From assembly GCA_011049095.1 (NCBI GenBank), contig DSDE01000141.1:1-5884 (forward strand): a DNA stretch of 5,884 nt, read 5' to 3'. A program made the translations under genes and the position numbers. The stretch is from Fidelibacterota bacterium (GTDB lineage Bacteria > Fidelibacterota > Fidelibacteria > Fidelibacterales > DSDE01). The notes under the pieces are model-generated. The model was given only the letters and a program-made list of their open reading frames with translations. It did no database searches and was not told where the DNA came from. Below are positions 1-5,730 of this stretch, in pieces; positions within the stretch are counted from its first letter, which is position 1, and each line of letters starts with the position of its first letter.

Positions 1-1
1 G

Positions 2-178
2 GAAATCTACAAGGCCCTAGGATACAAAGCCATGCCCTTTTACAGACTGAAATTTGTTTACCGAAAATCTGAAATACAAAATGCTATCATATTGATTATA
101 AGTATCTTATATCCTGACACCGCTCCACTTGGGTTAAGGTGCTTACGATTATCTCTCTCAGGTATTAAAGAATCTTAG
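2..178 (+). CDS. Partial 3' end of an open frame, possibly a GNAT-type acetyltransferase
   Basis: An open frame enters from the left edge and runs 58 codons to a TAG stop at 176-178. The start lies outside the window. The first residues read EIYKALGYKAMPFYRLKF. This resembles the 'lYeklGFk...pyYr' segment near the C-terminus of GNAT N-acetyltransferases, where the last helix and strands of the acyl-CoA-binding fold lie. The other two plus-strand frames meet stops quickly (TAG at 16-18, TGA at 70-72), so this is the only one that can be coding. The roughly 38 residues after this segment do not look like a normal GNAT ending, which usually stops within about 20 residues. The gene could therefore have lost its native stop, be frameshifted, or be something else. 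It converges on the lipoprotein gene, with 90 bases between the two stops. The acetyltransferase call rests on one short motif and is tentative. Confidence 0.35.
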   Translation, partial: EIYKALGYKAMPFYRLKFVYRKSEIQNAIILIISILYPDTAPLGLRCLRLSLSGIKES

Positions 179-268
179 TTCAAATCAGAAACTTTTGTCC
201 TGCTATAAAATTTTGATAAGCTATGATCTAAGGTGCAAGAAATTCTATTTGTGATGCTATTAAAAAAT
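179..268. other. Convergent intergenic gap
   Basis: These 90 AT-rich bases separate the stop of the plus-strand left-edge frame from the stop of the minus-strand lipoprotein gene. I see no gene here. The only notable element is a run of six T on the minus strand (267-262) just after the lipoprotein stop, described with the weak terminator candidate. Confidence 0.6.
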
Positions 269-301
269 CTACGGCAGACTTGTAATTGACTGCAGCGCTA
301 G
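262..301 (-). terminator. Weak candidate Rho-independent terminator overlapping the lipoprotein stop codon
   Basis: Read on the minus strand, CTA (301-299), CG (297-296) and GCAG (293-290) can pair with CTGC (277-274), CG (273-272) and TAG (271-269). This leaves bulges of one and two bases on the 5' arm and a 12-base loop. The TAG is the stop codon of the lipoprotein gene. One A and then six T follow at once (267-262). The nine interrupted base pairs and the coding overlap make it weak, but the position and U tract fit the end of the second transcription unit. Confidence 0.3.
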
Positions 302-1492
302 ATGGATGACAGCTTGCAGCTCCCGCAAATAGCGAACCCCTTTGAGACGGTAGCGAATTGTGTCGCTAGTATCAGTTATAATTATCACTGGGACATGATC
401 TATACCCAAATCTTTAAGATATTTTCCGCCAAAATAAACAGGAAAGCTATAGTCATTCTGACGTATCAGGTATTGGGTATTGTCACTCTCCTTTTCAGAG
501 CTGATAGTCAGTAAATCACTGTCACTGCGCCCCAACTGTACCTGATATGCAGATTCAATATTAGAAAGAAGCTGAATGCAAGATTCACAATTCAGATTCC
601 ATATAATTATTATTTTGGCAGAGCCGCTGTACAATTCACTGCTTATCTGCGAACCATCGAGGGTCTGCAATTGAAAAAATGGCAGCGGCTGCTGGGTCTC
701 ACTTGCTTTCAGCTCCGCAGCGAGCAATCCATAACCAGCATCACGGGCATTGAGGACCATTGCCGATGCAGCATCTTCTGTGTAGGCCATTTCTCTGGCA
801 TAATACCTCAGAAGGAGCTCGGCATCGGTGTCGCTGGGGCTCAATTCCATAGCCCGAATTGCCGCTCTCAAAGCATTTTCCCGCCTGTTTAAACTATGCA
901 GCAATTCAGCATAGTTATAGTAAATCTCCTTTTGCTCATAATGCTTTAGAATCTTATCATAAATCTCAAGAGCCCGGCTTTTTTCTCCATTTTTTACCAG
1001 ATACCAGGCAAATGTATCATGAATGTTTGCCCAATATTTCAACTCCACAGATGCATCAACTGGATAGTATATTCTTGATTCATCAAGTTTTACAAATTTA
1101 CTGATATCTGAGAGAGAAACAGCAAATTGAGAAATATGCAATAGTCTGTCAAACCAAGCCTCTTCTCCCCTGAATCGCCAGGCTATATTATTGAGCATCA
1201 GAGCCGTCTCCGTTCGCTGGTCAAGTTTTTTCACCAGCTCAAATGCTCTTTGAAATTGAGCTTCAGCAGCGAAAAGATTTAGATCAAAATAGCGAAAAAC
1301 GGCTTCTGCTGGCAGCTCTCGGCTTTGCTCTTTGATCAAAAGATTTTCAAATTCGGCAATAAATCGTGAATCATCCGTAATATTCATCAAGTCTGGTCTT
1401 GCTGGCATTGTTTTTTTACTCTTTTTAGGGGTGGCGCAGTTTGTTGCCATCAAAGCCAATATTAGCAGGATCAATATCTCTTTTTTTCTCAA
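269..1492 (-). CDS. TPR-containing lipoprotein with a C-terminal thioredoxin-like (TlpA/redoxin) domain
   Basis: This 407-residue protein begins with a lipoprotein-type signal: KK at 3-4, a hydrophobic stretch at 6-15, and Cys19 in ATNC. Asn at -1 is atypical for the lipobox. Residues about 60-225 are helical with TPR-like pairs, clearest at about 157-187 (HDTFAWYLVKNGEKSRALEI) and 191-222. Residues about 268-400 look like a TlpA/redoxin domain: PFFQLQTLDG at 271-280, the active-site pair C302-E-S-C305 after IIIIWNLN, and the likely cis-proline Pro368 in DHVPVIIITD. Cys302 and Cys305 are the only cysteines besides the lipidated one. The protein probably sits on the periplasmic side of a membrane as a thiol-disulfide reductase or redox sensor with a TPR partner-binding arm; the partner is unknown. 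The start is TTG, chosen because an in-frame stop lies 9 bases upstream, GAGG sits 7 bases before it, and the next ATG (codon 15) would remove the signal peptide. It follows the 129-residue gene after 4 bases. Confidence 0.85.
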   Translation of the reverse strand: MRKKEILILLILALMATNCATPKKSKKTMPARPDLMNITDDSRFIAEFENLLIKEQSRELPAEAVFRYFDLNLFAAEAQFQRAFELVKKLDQRTETALMLNNIAWRFRGEEAWFDRLLHISQFAVSLSDISKFVKLDESRIYYPVDASVELKYWANIHDTFAWYLVKNGEKSRALEIYDKILKHYEQKEIYYNYAELLHSLNRRENALRAAIRAMELSPSDTDAELLLRYYAREMAYTEDAASAMVLNARDAGYGLLAAELKASETQQPLPFFQLQTLDGSQISSELYSGSAKIIIIWNLNCESCIQLLSNIESAYQVQLGRSDSDLLTISSEKESDNTQYLIRQNDYSFPVYFGGKYLKDLGIDHVPVIIITDTSDTIRYRLKGVRYLRELQAVIHLALQSITSLP

Positions 1493-1496
1493 TGAA

Positions 1497-1503
1497 TCAC
1501 CTC
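1497..1503 (-). promoter_or_regulatory. Ribosome binding site that fixes the TTG start of the lipoprotein
   Basis: GAGGTGA reads on the minus strand across the last codons of the upstream gene. The final TGA of this motif is that gene's stop codon. GAGG (1503-1500) lies 7 bases before TTG at 1492-1490. There is no ATG or GTG between the in-frame stop at 1504-1502 and the TTG. The arrangement implies translational coupling of the lipoprotein to the 129-residue protein. Confidence 0.75.
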
Positions 1504-1886
1504 AGGCTTATATCAATTTCCAGTTGCTTATTTTTATAATCAATTTTCTTGAGACTGATAAAATTCCCAGCTTTTTGTCGCAAAATCGCCTCTGCATTCA
1601 CTCTCAGCTCAGGATATTGAAAGCTGATAAATTCGTCGTTAACAACTGTCAAATAACTGATAGGCGTATCCATAATACGATGGAGAATAAGGTTTTTCAT
1701 CCTCAAATCAAAGCGGAGATCAGGTGCAGTCCAGCTTTTCCATATCAGCAGCAAATTAAAATGGGGCAATTCAATCTCAAAAGTACCATCATCAAGAGGC
1801 GTAACACTCTTAGCTGACATTGCTGCAGGCAGCTTTTTAAATATTATCTCCGCCAGCTCCTTGTTACTTATACTTAATTTGGCCAT
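1497..1886 (-). CDS. Unrecognised small soluble protein, first gene of the lipoprotein unit
   Basis: I do not recognise this 129-residue protein. It has no signal peptide, membrane segment or cysteine, so it is probably cytoplasmic. A likely N-terminal helix (about residues 7-25, SNKELAEIIFKKLPAAM) is followed by a strand-rich middle: FEIELPHFNLLLIW at 36-49, DLRFDLRMKNLIL at 56-68 and ISYLTVVNDEFISFQY at 76-91. A short helix near 95-108 and a final strand pair (about 111-128) complete it. The alternating hydrophobic pattern suggests a compact alpha/beta or beta-sandwich fold. The ATG at 1886 is supported by GGAG (1898-1895) with an 8-base spacer. The gene begins about 70 bases after the terminator of the ABC operon, and its stop lies inside the ribosome binding site of the lipoprotein gene. 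The two are therefore almost certainly co-transcribed, and a role linked to the redox lipoprotein is plausible but unproven. Clean length, start signal and codon structure support a real gene. Confidence 0.75.
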   Translation of the reverse strand: MAKLSISNKELAEIIFKKLPAAMSAKSVTPLDDGTFEIELPHFNLLLIWKSWTAPDLRFDLRMKNLILHRIMDTPISYLTVVNDEFISFQYPELRVNAEAILRQKAGNFISLKKIDYKNKQLEIDISLR

Positions 1887-1956
1887 TTTACAATCTCCAT
1901 CGTTGCACTAAATATTCTCCATTTCAGGCTCAATTCCTAATACTCTTTTCCTTTCC

Positions 1957-1995
1957 AAAAACAAAAAAGGCTTGCCTTTAGCAGACAAGCCTTTT
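1957..1995 (-). terminator. Strong Rho-independent terminator closing the ABC operon
   Basis: On the minus strand a perfect 10-base stem, AAAAGGCTTG (1995-1986) with CAAGCCTTTT (1974-1965), encloses an 11-base loop. It is followed by a T-rich tract (six T at 1968-1963, G, five T at 1961-1957), the first four T of which belong to the stem. It starts 17 bases after the stop codon of the DUF4340 gene. Read on the plus strand, the stem is followed by AGAGA, so it should act in one direction only. It separates the ABC operon from the unit holding the 129-residue protein and the lipoprotein. Confidence 0.92.
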
Positions 1996-2012
1996 AGAGA
2001 AAAAATTTGAAC

Positions 2013-2528
2013 TCAGCGCCACCAGCTTGCTTTCTCACTGAGACGATTGAGAAGCTTTTCCTGGCTTTGCCATACCCTGGGATCGCCAGGAATACGGATA
2101 TTATCACTGCTGAATCCGGCTGATGAGCGGCCTATCAGCAACACTTCCAAGACTTGCTCGCCCTGTTTGAGTTCAAGACGGGTAGCGGAGCTGTCATCCA
2201 CATTAAAATGACTATAACGCTCTGGATTTTCAGTGAGAACTGTCCCCTTCTTGCCTTTTATCACATAATCCATAAAGTTATTGATTTTATACTCTTTAAC
2301 AAATCCGGTATCAGGCTCGAGAAAGGTCCAGAGTGAGTCACCTCTCAGCAGGCTCACTTCATTTCCACCTTTTTGAATAGTCACAGTTGTGATATCCTCC
2401 GGCAAAACATTAAAAATAGGTGATACAGCGTGTTCATAGCGTTTATCTTTTATCTGCACGTAAACCAGAAGCAGCGCTAAAACAAGCAAGATGATGATAT
2501 AGGCAGTCCAATTCGTTTTATTAGCCAT
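2013..2528 (-). CDS. DUF4340 domain protein, single-pass membrane component of the Gld-type ABC module
   Basis: This 171-residue protein has one N-terminal membrane segment (about residues 9-25, AYIIILLVLALLLVYV) with a short positively charged cytoplasmic end. The rest should face the periplasm. The body matches the DUF4340 pattern: FNVLPEDITTVTIQKGG at 39-55, SLWTFLEP at 65-72, the segment ERYSHFNVDDSSATRLEL (103-120), and IGRSSAGFSSDNIRIPGDPRVW at 132-153, ending in WWR. Family members often follow a GldG gene, and many are longer, sometimes with repeated domains. This one is a compact single-domain version with an intact-looking end. The function is unknown; presumably it is an extracytoplasmic partner of the GldG-like protein. 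The ATG at 2528 overlaps the end of the GldG gene by 8 bases, and GGAGG (2539-2535) lies 6 bases upstream, so translation is coupled. It is the last gene of the operon, with a strong terminator right after it. Confidence 0.88.
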   Translation of the reverse strand: MANKTNWTAYIIILLVLALLLVYVQIKDKRYEHAVSPIFNVLPEDITTVTIQKGGNEVSLLRGDSLWTFLEPDTGFVKEYKINNFMDYVIKGKKGTVLTENPERYSHFNVDDSSATRLELKQGEQVLEVLLIGRSSAGFSSDNIRIPGDPRVWQSQEKLLNRLSEKASWWR

Positions 2529-4065
2529 AGATTTCCTCCAAAATACGTCGGTTTTCGCGATTCCTGCGCCATTTTAGCAAGGCAAAAACGAGCACTAATA
2601 GAGCCGGCAGGGCGATATTAATCCATTTCCAGAAATTTCTCTCACCGTCGCTAAGGGCTTTCAGCGGGCGTGAAGTGACATCACGACTGCGAATGGCAAT
2701 CAGCTCCTCATCTCCCGAGAGATAGTCCACACCATTGAGAATAAGCGAAACATTTTCCGGTACGCTTGCAGCCCGTTGATCATTAAAGAACTGCAGGTCA
2801 GCGACAACAATCAGTTCGACTGTATTGCCGCTTATGAAATTTTCCTTTTTCTCATAATCGCTGTTTTGAGCAAAATAACTGTTTCTGACCCCTCGCAAAA
2901 GAGCGGCAAGATTTTTCTCTTTATTAGGGAATTTGTTCAGAAGGGGATTTTGCAGCGGATAGATATTGTAGTAAGGTCCGCTGACTGCTCCGGTACGGTT
3001 TGAGGTCTGTAAGAGCCAGGTAAAATCTATCCCGCTGTCAGCTGCTGTAATCTCATTAGGAAAAAAGATACGTGCTTCTTCAAAATTACGCACCATCAGG
3101 TTTTCCTCATTGAAATGGTGTATAACAGGAAAAACGGGATAATTCACGGCATTTACCATTCTGAAAAAGCCCTGTTGCTGCTGCACCTGAATCTGTCCGC
3201 AACTGGCATCAGTGATAATCTCTTTGCCGATTTCCACACCATAATGGCGGAGAAAATCAAAGATATTGCTTTGGATATCACTGGCGCTTCCCTGCTGAAT
3301 ATTAGCTGTCTGTCGCGTCTGCCCGAGAAAAAGCCTTCCTCCCCGCTGCAGAAACTGGTCCAGGTGATATAGCTGGTCCAAAGAGAGAGAATCTCCCGCG
3401 CCATTTACCAGCATCACATTCACATCAAAGGGGATTTCCTGCTCCAAATCATATTGCCGGATGCGGTAGCTCTCTCTCAGCGCTTCTTCAAGTTTTTGTG
3501 TTTCAGAATCGTTGCCGGGCAGATTGACAATACCAATATTTTTGAACCCAACAGCGGTGAGTTTTTTGATCTTTGAAGTAAGCTCATATTCCAGACCACC
3601 ATCAGTTCTCAGCATTGGAATCGTCTCTTTTTTGTCGCTATAGAGTAAGACCATACCGATATAGACATTCTTTATCTCTAATTTATCATTCTCAATGACC
3701 TGCATCTGCACCGGCGGTATTCCATCCCGCTGTGCTGCACTCTTGGCATCTTCACTCTCATCAGGATTGATAAATTCGAAACGGAATTTCCCATCGCCCC
3801 AAGCCTCGTATTCTTCCAAGAGGTCTTGGAGAAAGCGACGTGAATTGGCTAACTGTCCTGGAATATCCTTACTGAAATAGACTTTAGCCACCATCCTGTC
3901 TTCCAGCTTGCCAATCACCTGCTTGCTGGATTCGCTCAGGGAATAGACTTTATCCTTTGTAAGATCAAAGCGGACAAAGAGCTGCCGAGAGACAATATTA
4001 AGAACGACGGCAATGGTCAGAATAACAACGGTATAAATCAGAAATTGTTTTTTATCTGTAATCAT
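2521..4065 (-). CDS. gldG: GldG-like ABC transporter auxiliary membrane protein
   Basis: The protein has 514 residues, within the usual range for GldG-like proteins. It has one membrane helix at each end (about 9-27 and 478-497) and a large region between them that should be extracytoplasmic. The domain corresponding to ABC_transp_aux begins after FDLTKDKVYSLSESSKQVI (33-51), which is a family hallmark. It continues through VYFSKDIPG (62-70), FEFINPDESEDA (96-107), GGLEYELTSKIKKLT (156-170) and the Rossmann-like IGIVNLPG (177-184). Near the C-terminus, VELIVVADLQFFND (416-429) and LILNGVDYLSGDEELIAIRSR (441-461) match the usual GldG ending before the last helix and a basic tail. In Flavobacterium, GldG works with GldA and GldF and is needed for gliding. 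Here only the ABC role is supported, and the substrate is unknown. The start ATG follows GAGG (4075-4072) at 7 bases, and that site overlaps the permease stop. The symbol is assigned by family only. Confidence 0.9.
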   Translation of the reverse strand: MITDKKQFLIYTVVILTIAVVLNIVSRQLFVRFDLTKDKVYSLSESSKQVIGKLEDRMVAKVYFSKDIPGQLANSRRFLQDLLEEYEAWGDGKFRFEFINPDESEDAKSAAQRDGIPPVQMQVIENDKLEIKNVYIGMVLLYSDKKETIPMLRTDGGLEYELTSKIKKLTAVGFKNIGIVNLPGNDSETQKLEEALRESYRIRQYDLEQEIPFDVNVMLVNGAGDSLSLDQLYHLDQFLQRGGRLFLGQTRQTANIQQGSASDIQSNIFDFLRHYGVEIGKEIITDASCGQIQVQQQQGFFRMVNAVNYPVFPVIHHFNEENLMVRNFEEARIFFPNEITAADSGIDFTWLLQTSNRTGAVSGPYYNIYPLQNPLLNKFPNKEKNLAALLRGVRNSYFAQNSDYEKKENFISGNTVELIVVADLQFFNDQRAASVPENVSLILNGVDYLSGDEELIAIRSRDVTSRPLKALSDGERNFWKWINIALPALLVLVFALLKWRRNRENRRILEEIYG

Positions 4066-4076
4066 ATTTCACCTCA
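4066..4076 (-). promoter_or_regulatory. Ribosome binding site of the GldG gene embedded in the permease stop codon
   Basis: On the minus strand the bases TGAGGTGAAAT precede the ATG of the GldG gene. The TGA at 4076-4074 is the stop codon of the permease, and GAGG (4075-4072) is the Shine-Dalgarno sequence. Ribosomes finishing the permease therefore sit on the next start, which favours coupled, near-stoichiometric synthesis. The same TGAGGTGA string precedes the lipoprotein gene. Confidence 0.75.
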
Positions 4077-4787
4077 GCTCCATTTTCTCGTTTCCAGAAT
4101 ACGAATACTCATCAGCAGTGAAAAAGCTGTCACGGTGCCGATGTAGATTAGGTTGCGGCTGTCCAGCATTCCCCGGCTGATATTATTCAGGTGATAATCT
4201 ATACTGAGAAATTGCAGAGTATTCACCATAAATCCAGGCACAAAAATCAGAATTTTATCCAGAATAAAAAAGAGAAAGATGATGAGAAAGCTTAGAATAA
4301 AAGCTGTAATCTGGTTATTGGTCAGGCTGCTGGCCAGGGTGCCTACTGCAGCATACATTGCTCCCACCAAAAGCAAGCCCAGGTAGCCGCTGAGCATTGC
4401 GCCGAGGTCTAAGTTCGTGCCGATAAAAAAGAGGCTGATAAGATGCACCATTGTAAATAGGAGGGCAATGCCGATGAGGGAAAGAGCCGCCAGAAATTTC
4501 CCCAGTACAATATCACTGTCTTCCAGAGGCAGTGTTGTGAGAAATTCCATTGTATGGCCGCTTTTCTCTCGAGCGATAAGACCCATCGTAATAGCCGGCA
4601 CAAAAAAGATATAGATGATGGGAATCACGCTGAAAATTGTTCGCAGGTCTGATTCATTAATGAGAAAAAAGGTGCTGGTATGAAACCACGCGGTAATAAG
4701 GAGGAAGACCAACAAGGTGATATAAGCCACCGGACTATTAAAAAAGCTGCGGAACTCCTTTTTGAAAACGATTGCGATATTATGCAT
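4074..4787 (-). CDS. gldF: ABC-2 type transporter permease, GldF-like
   Basis: This 237-residue protein has six likely membrane helices at about 20-38, 52-71, 99-122, 130-152, 160-181 and 211-229. It has the amphipathic start of ABC-2 permeases (IVFKKEFRSFFNSPVAYI, 6-23). Between helices 2 and 3 lies the family's coupling-loop signature, seen here as IAREKSGHTMEFLTTLPL (71-88) followed by DIVLGKF (92-98). ASSLTNNQITAFILSF (152-167) matches the helix 4/5 region of GldF-like permeases. It should dimerise in the cytoplasmic membrane and be driven by the ATPase encoded just upstream. The ATG at 4787 overlaps the ATPase gene by 8 bases. AAGG (4797-4794) lies 6 bases before it, inside the last ATPase codons. 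An alternative name is ABC-2 permease of the NosY/YhaP class, but the GldG and DUF4340 genes next door favour GldF. Substrate unknown. Confidence 0.9.
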   Translation of the reverse strand: MHNIAIVFKKEFRSFFNSPVAYITLLVFLLITAWFHTSTFFLINESDLRTIFSVIPIIYIFFVPAITMGLIAREKSGHTMEFLTTLPLEDSDIVLGKFLAALSLIGIALLFTMVHLISLFFIGTNLDLGAMLSGYLGLLLVGAMYAAVGTLASSLTNNQITAFILSFLIIFLFFILDKILIFVPGFMVNTLQFLSIDYHLNNISRGMLDSRNLIYIGTVTAFSLLMSIRILETRKWS

Positions 4788-5730
4788 TGCTCACCTTCCC
4801 TTCCACAGTCAGATCGCGGAAAACTTCTTCCAAACTGATTTTGTGTCGATTCATCTCCAAAATTTTCCACTGGCTCTTCACGGCATAGTCAAAAATTGCC
4901 GCTCTCGGATCAGCCTTATAGGCATATTCCAAAGTCAATTCTGTAATGCCATTTTTCCCAGCTTGAAATTCGCTCATCGTCATGCCACCAAGGTGCTCCA
5001 TCATCTGACGAATGCCAGTTTCATCGGCATTTTGCAGCTCCAGATTAAGTCTGGTCTGGCCGCGAAAACCACTCATCACCTCTTCAATGGTGCCATCAAC
5101 CACCAGTTTGCCTTTGTTAATGATGACCATACGATTGGCAATAGCCTGAATCTCCTGAAGAATGTGCGTGGAGATAATCACTGTCTTTTCCCTGCCCAAA
5201 TTGCGAATCAGCTCCCGTATCTCCATAATCTGGTTGGGGTCCAATCCCGTTGTAGGCTCATCGAGAATAAGAATCTGCGGATCATGAAAAATCGCCTGAG
5301 CTAATCCAACCCGCTGCTTATAGCCCTTGGACAGCTCATTGATATTTTTGTGAATTACCCCTTTCAAGCCGCAAAGCTCAATGAGTTCCGCCAGACGACT
5401 CCTAAATTTTTTCTGGTCAATCTGCCTGGATTGCGCTACAAATTGCAAAAAATCGTAAACCCGCAAATCATCATATAGCGGGTTCAGCTCCGGCAAATAA
5501 CCAATCATCTCCCTGATCTCTTTAGAGTGATCAAAAATGTTGTAGTCGTTGACTCGGATCGTACCCGATGTCGGTGACAGGTAGGTAGTCAGGATTTTCA
5601 GCGTTGTAGATTTTCCGGCTCCGTTTGGCCCCAGAAAACCCAATATTTCGCCATCTCTTACTTGCAGCGAAATATTATCAACCGCCCTGACCGTCCCGTA
5701 GTACTTTGTCAGGTTCTCAATTGTGATCAT
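4780..5730 (-). CDS. gldA: ABC transporter ATP-binding protein, GldA-like
   Basis: This 316-residue cytoplasmic ATPase has all ABC motifs in order: Walker A GPNGAGKST (34-42), GYLPE (77-81), signature LSKGYKQRVG (133-142), Walker B ILILDEP (153-159) with catalytic Glu158, D-loop GLDP (162-165) and switch His189 in STHIL. The Q-loop position carries Glu81 rather than Gln. The string GYLPELNPLYDDL (77-89) is characteristic of GldA-like and CcmA/NatA-related ATPases and is not a defect. About 95 residues follow the nucleotide-binding domain (222-316), the usual C-terminal extension of this subgroup. It should power the permease encoded immediately downstream. The ATG at 5730 is preceded by AAGG (5742-5739) with an 8-base spacer and is the first start consistent with the conserved MITIENLTKYYG beginning. 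It is the first confident gene of the operon. The symbol reflects family resemblance, not evidence of gliding. Confidence 0.93.
   Translation of the reverse strand: MITIENLTKYYGTVRAVDNISLQVRDGEILGFLGPNGAGKSTTLKILTTYLSPTSGTIRVNDYNIFDHSKEIREMIGYLPELNPLYDDLRVYDFLQFVAQSRQIDQKKFRSRLAELIELCGLKGVIHKNINELSKGYKQRVGLAQAIFHDPQILILDEPTTGLDPNQIMEIRELIRNLGREKTVIISTHILQEIQAIANRMVIINKGKLVVDGTIEEVMSGFRGQTRLNLELQNADETGIRQMMEHLGGMTMSEFQAGKNGITELTLEYAYKADPRAAIFDYAVKSQWKILEMNRHKISLEEVFRDLTVEGKVSNA

Noticed and set aside
151..172. Glycine-riboswitch-like string CTCTCAGGT followed by an A-rich stretch on the plus strand
   Set aside because: The string resembles the 3' end of a glycine aptamer, but the matching GAGAG strand upstream and the conserved GGAGC core are absent, and no glycine-related gene follows.
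1481..1487. Seven-base A tract just after the TTG start of the lipoprotein, considered as a phase-variation switch
   Set aside because: Seven bases is short for slippage-based switching and simply encodes the Lys-Lys of the signal peptide. No sign of frame variation can be seen from one sequence.
1332..1817. 161-codon plus-strand open frame opposite the 129-residue protein and the lipoprotein start
   Set aside because: It lies antisense across the junction of two well-supported minus-strand genes, has no family resemblance, and has no good ribosome binding site. I treat it as a shadow frame.
1965..1995. Perfect inverted repeat considered as a mobile-element end or operator
   Set aside because: Its position just after a stop codon, its GC-containing stem and the following T tract identify it as an ordinary intrinsic terminator.
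4762..5304. 180-codon plus-strand open frame opposite the ABC ATPase gene
   Set aside because: The minus strand here carries the signature, Walker B and switch motifs of the ATPase, and the plus-strand translation shows no recognisable domain.
5486..5500. Glu81 in place of the Q-loop Gln in the ATPase, considered as an inactivating change
   Set aside because: GYLPE is the usual form in GldA-like and related ATPases, and all other catalytic motifs are intact.
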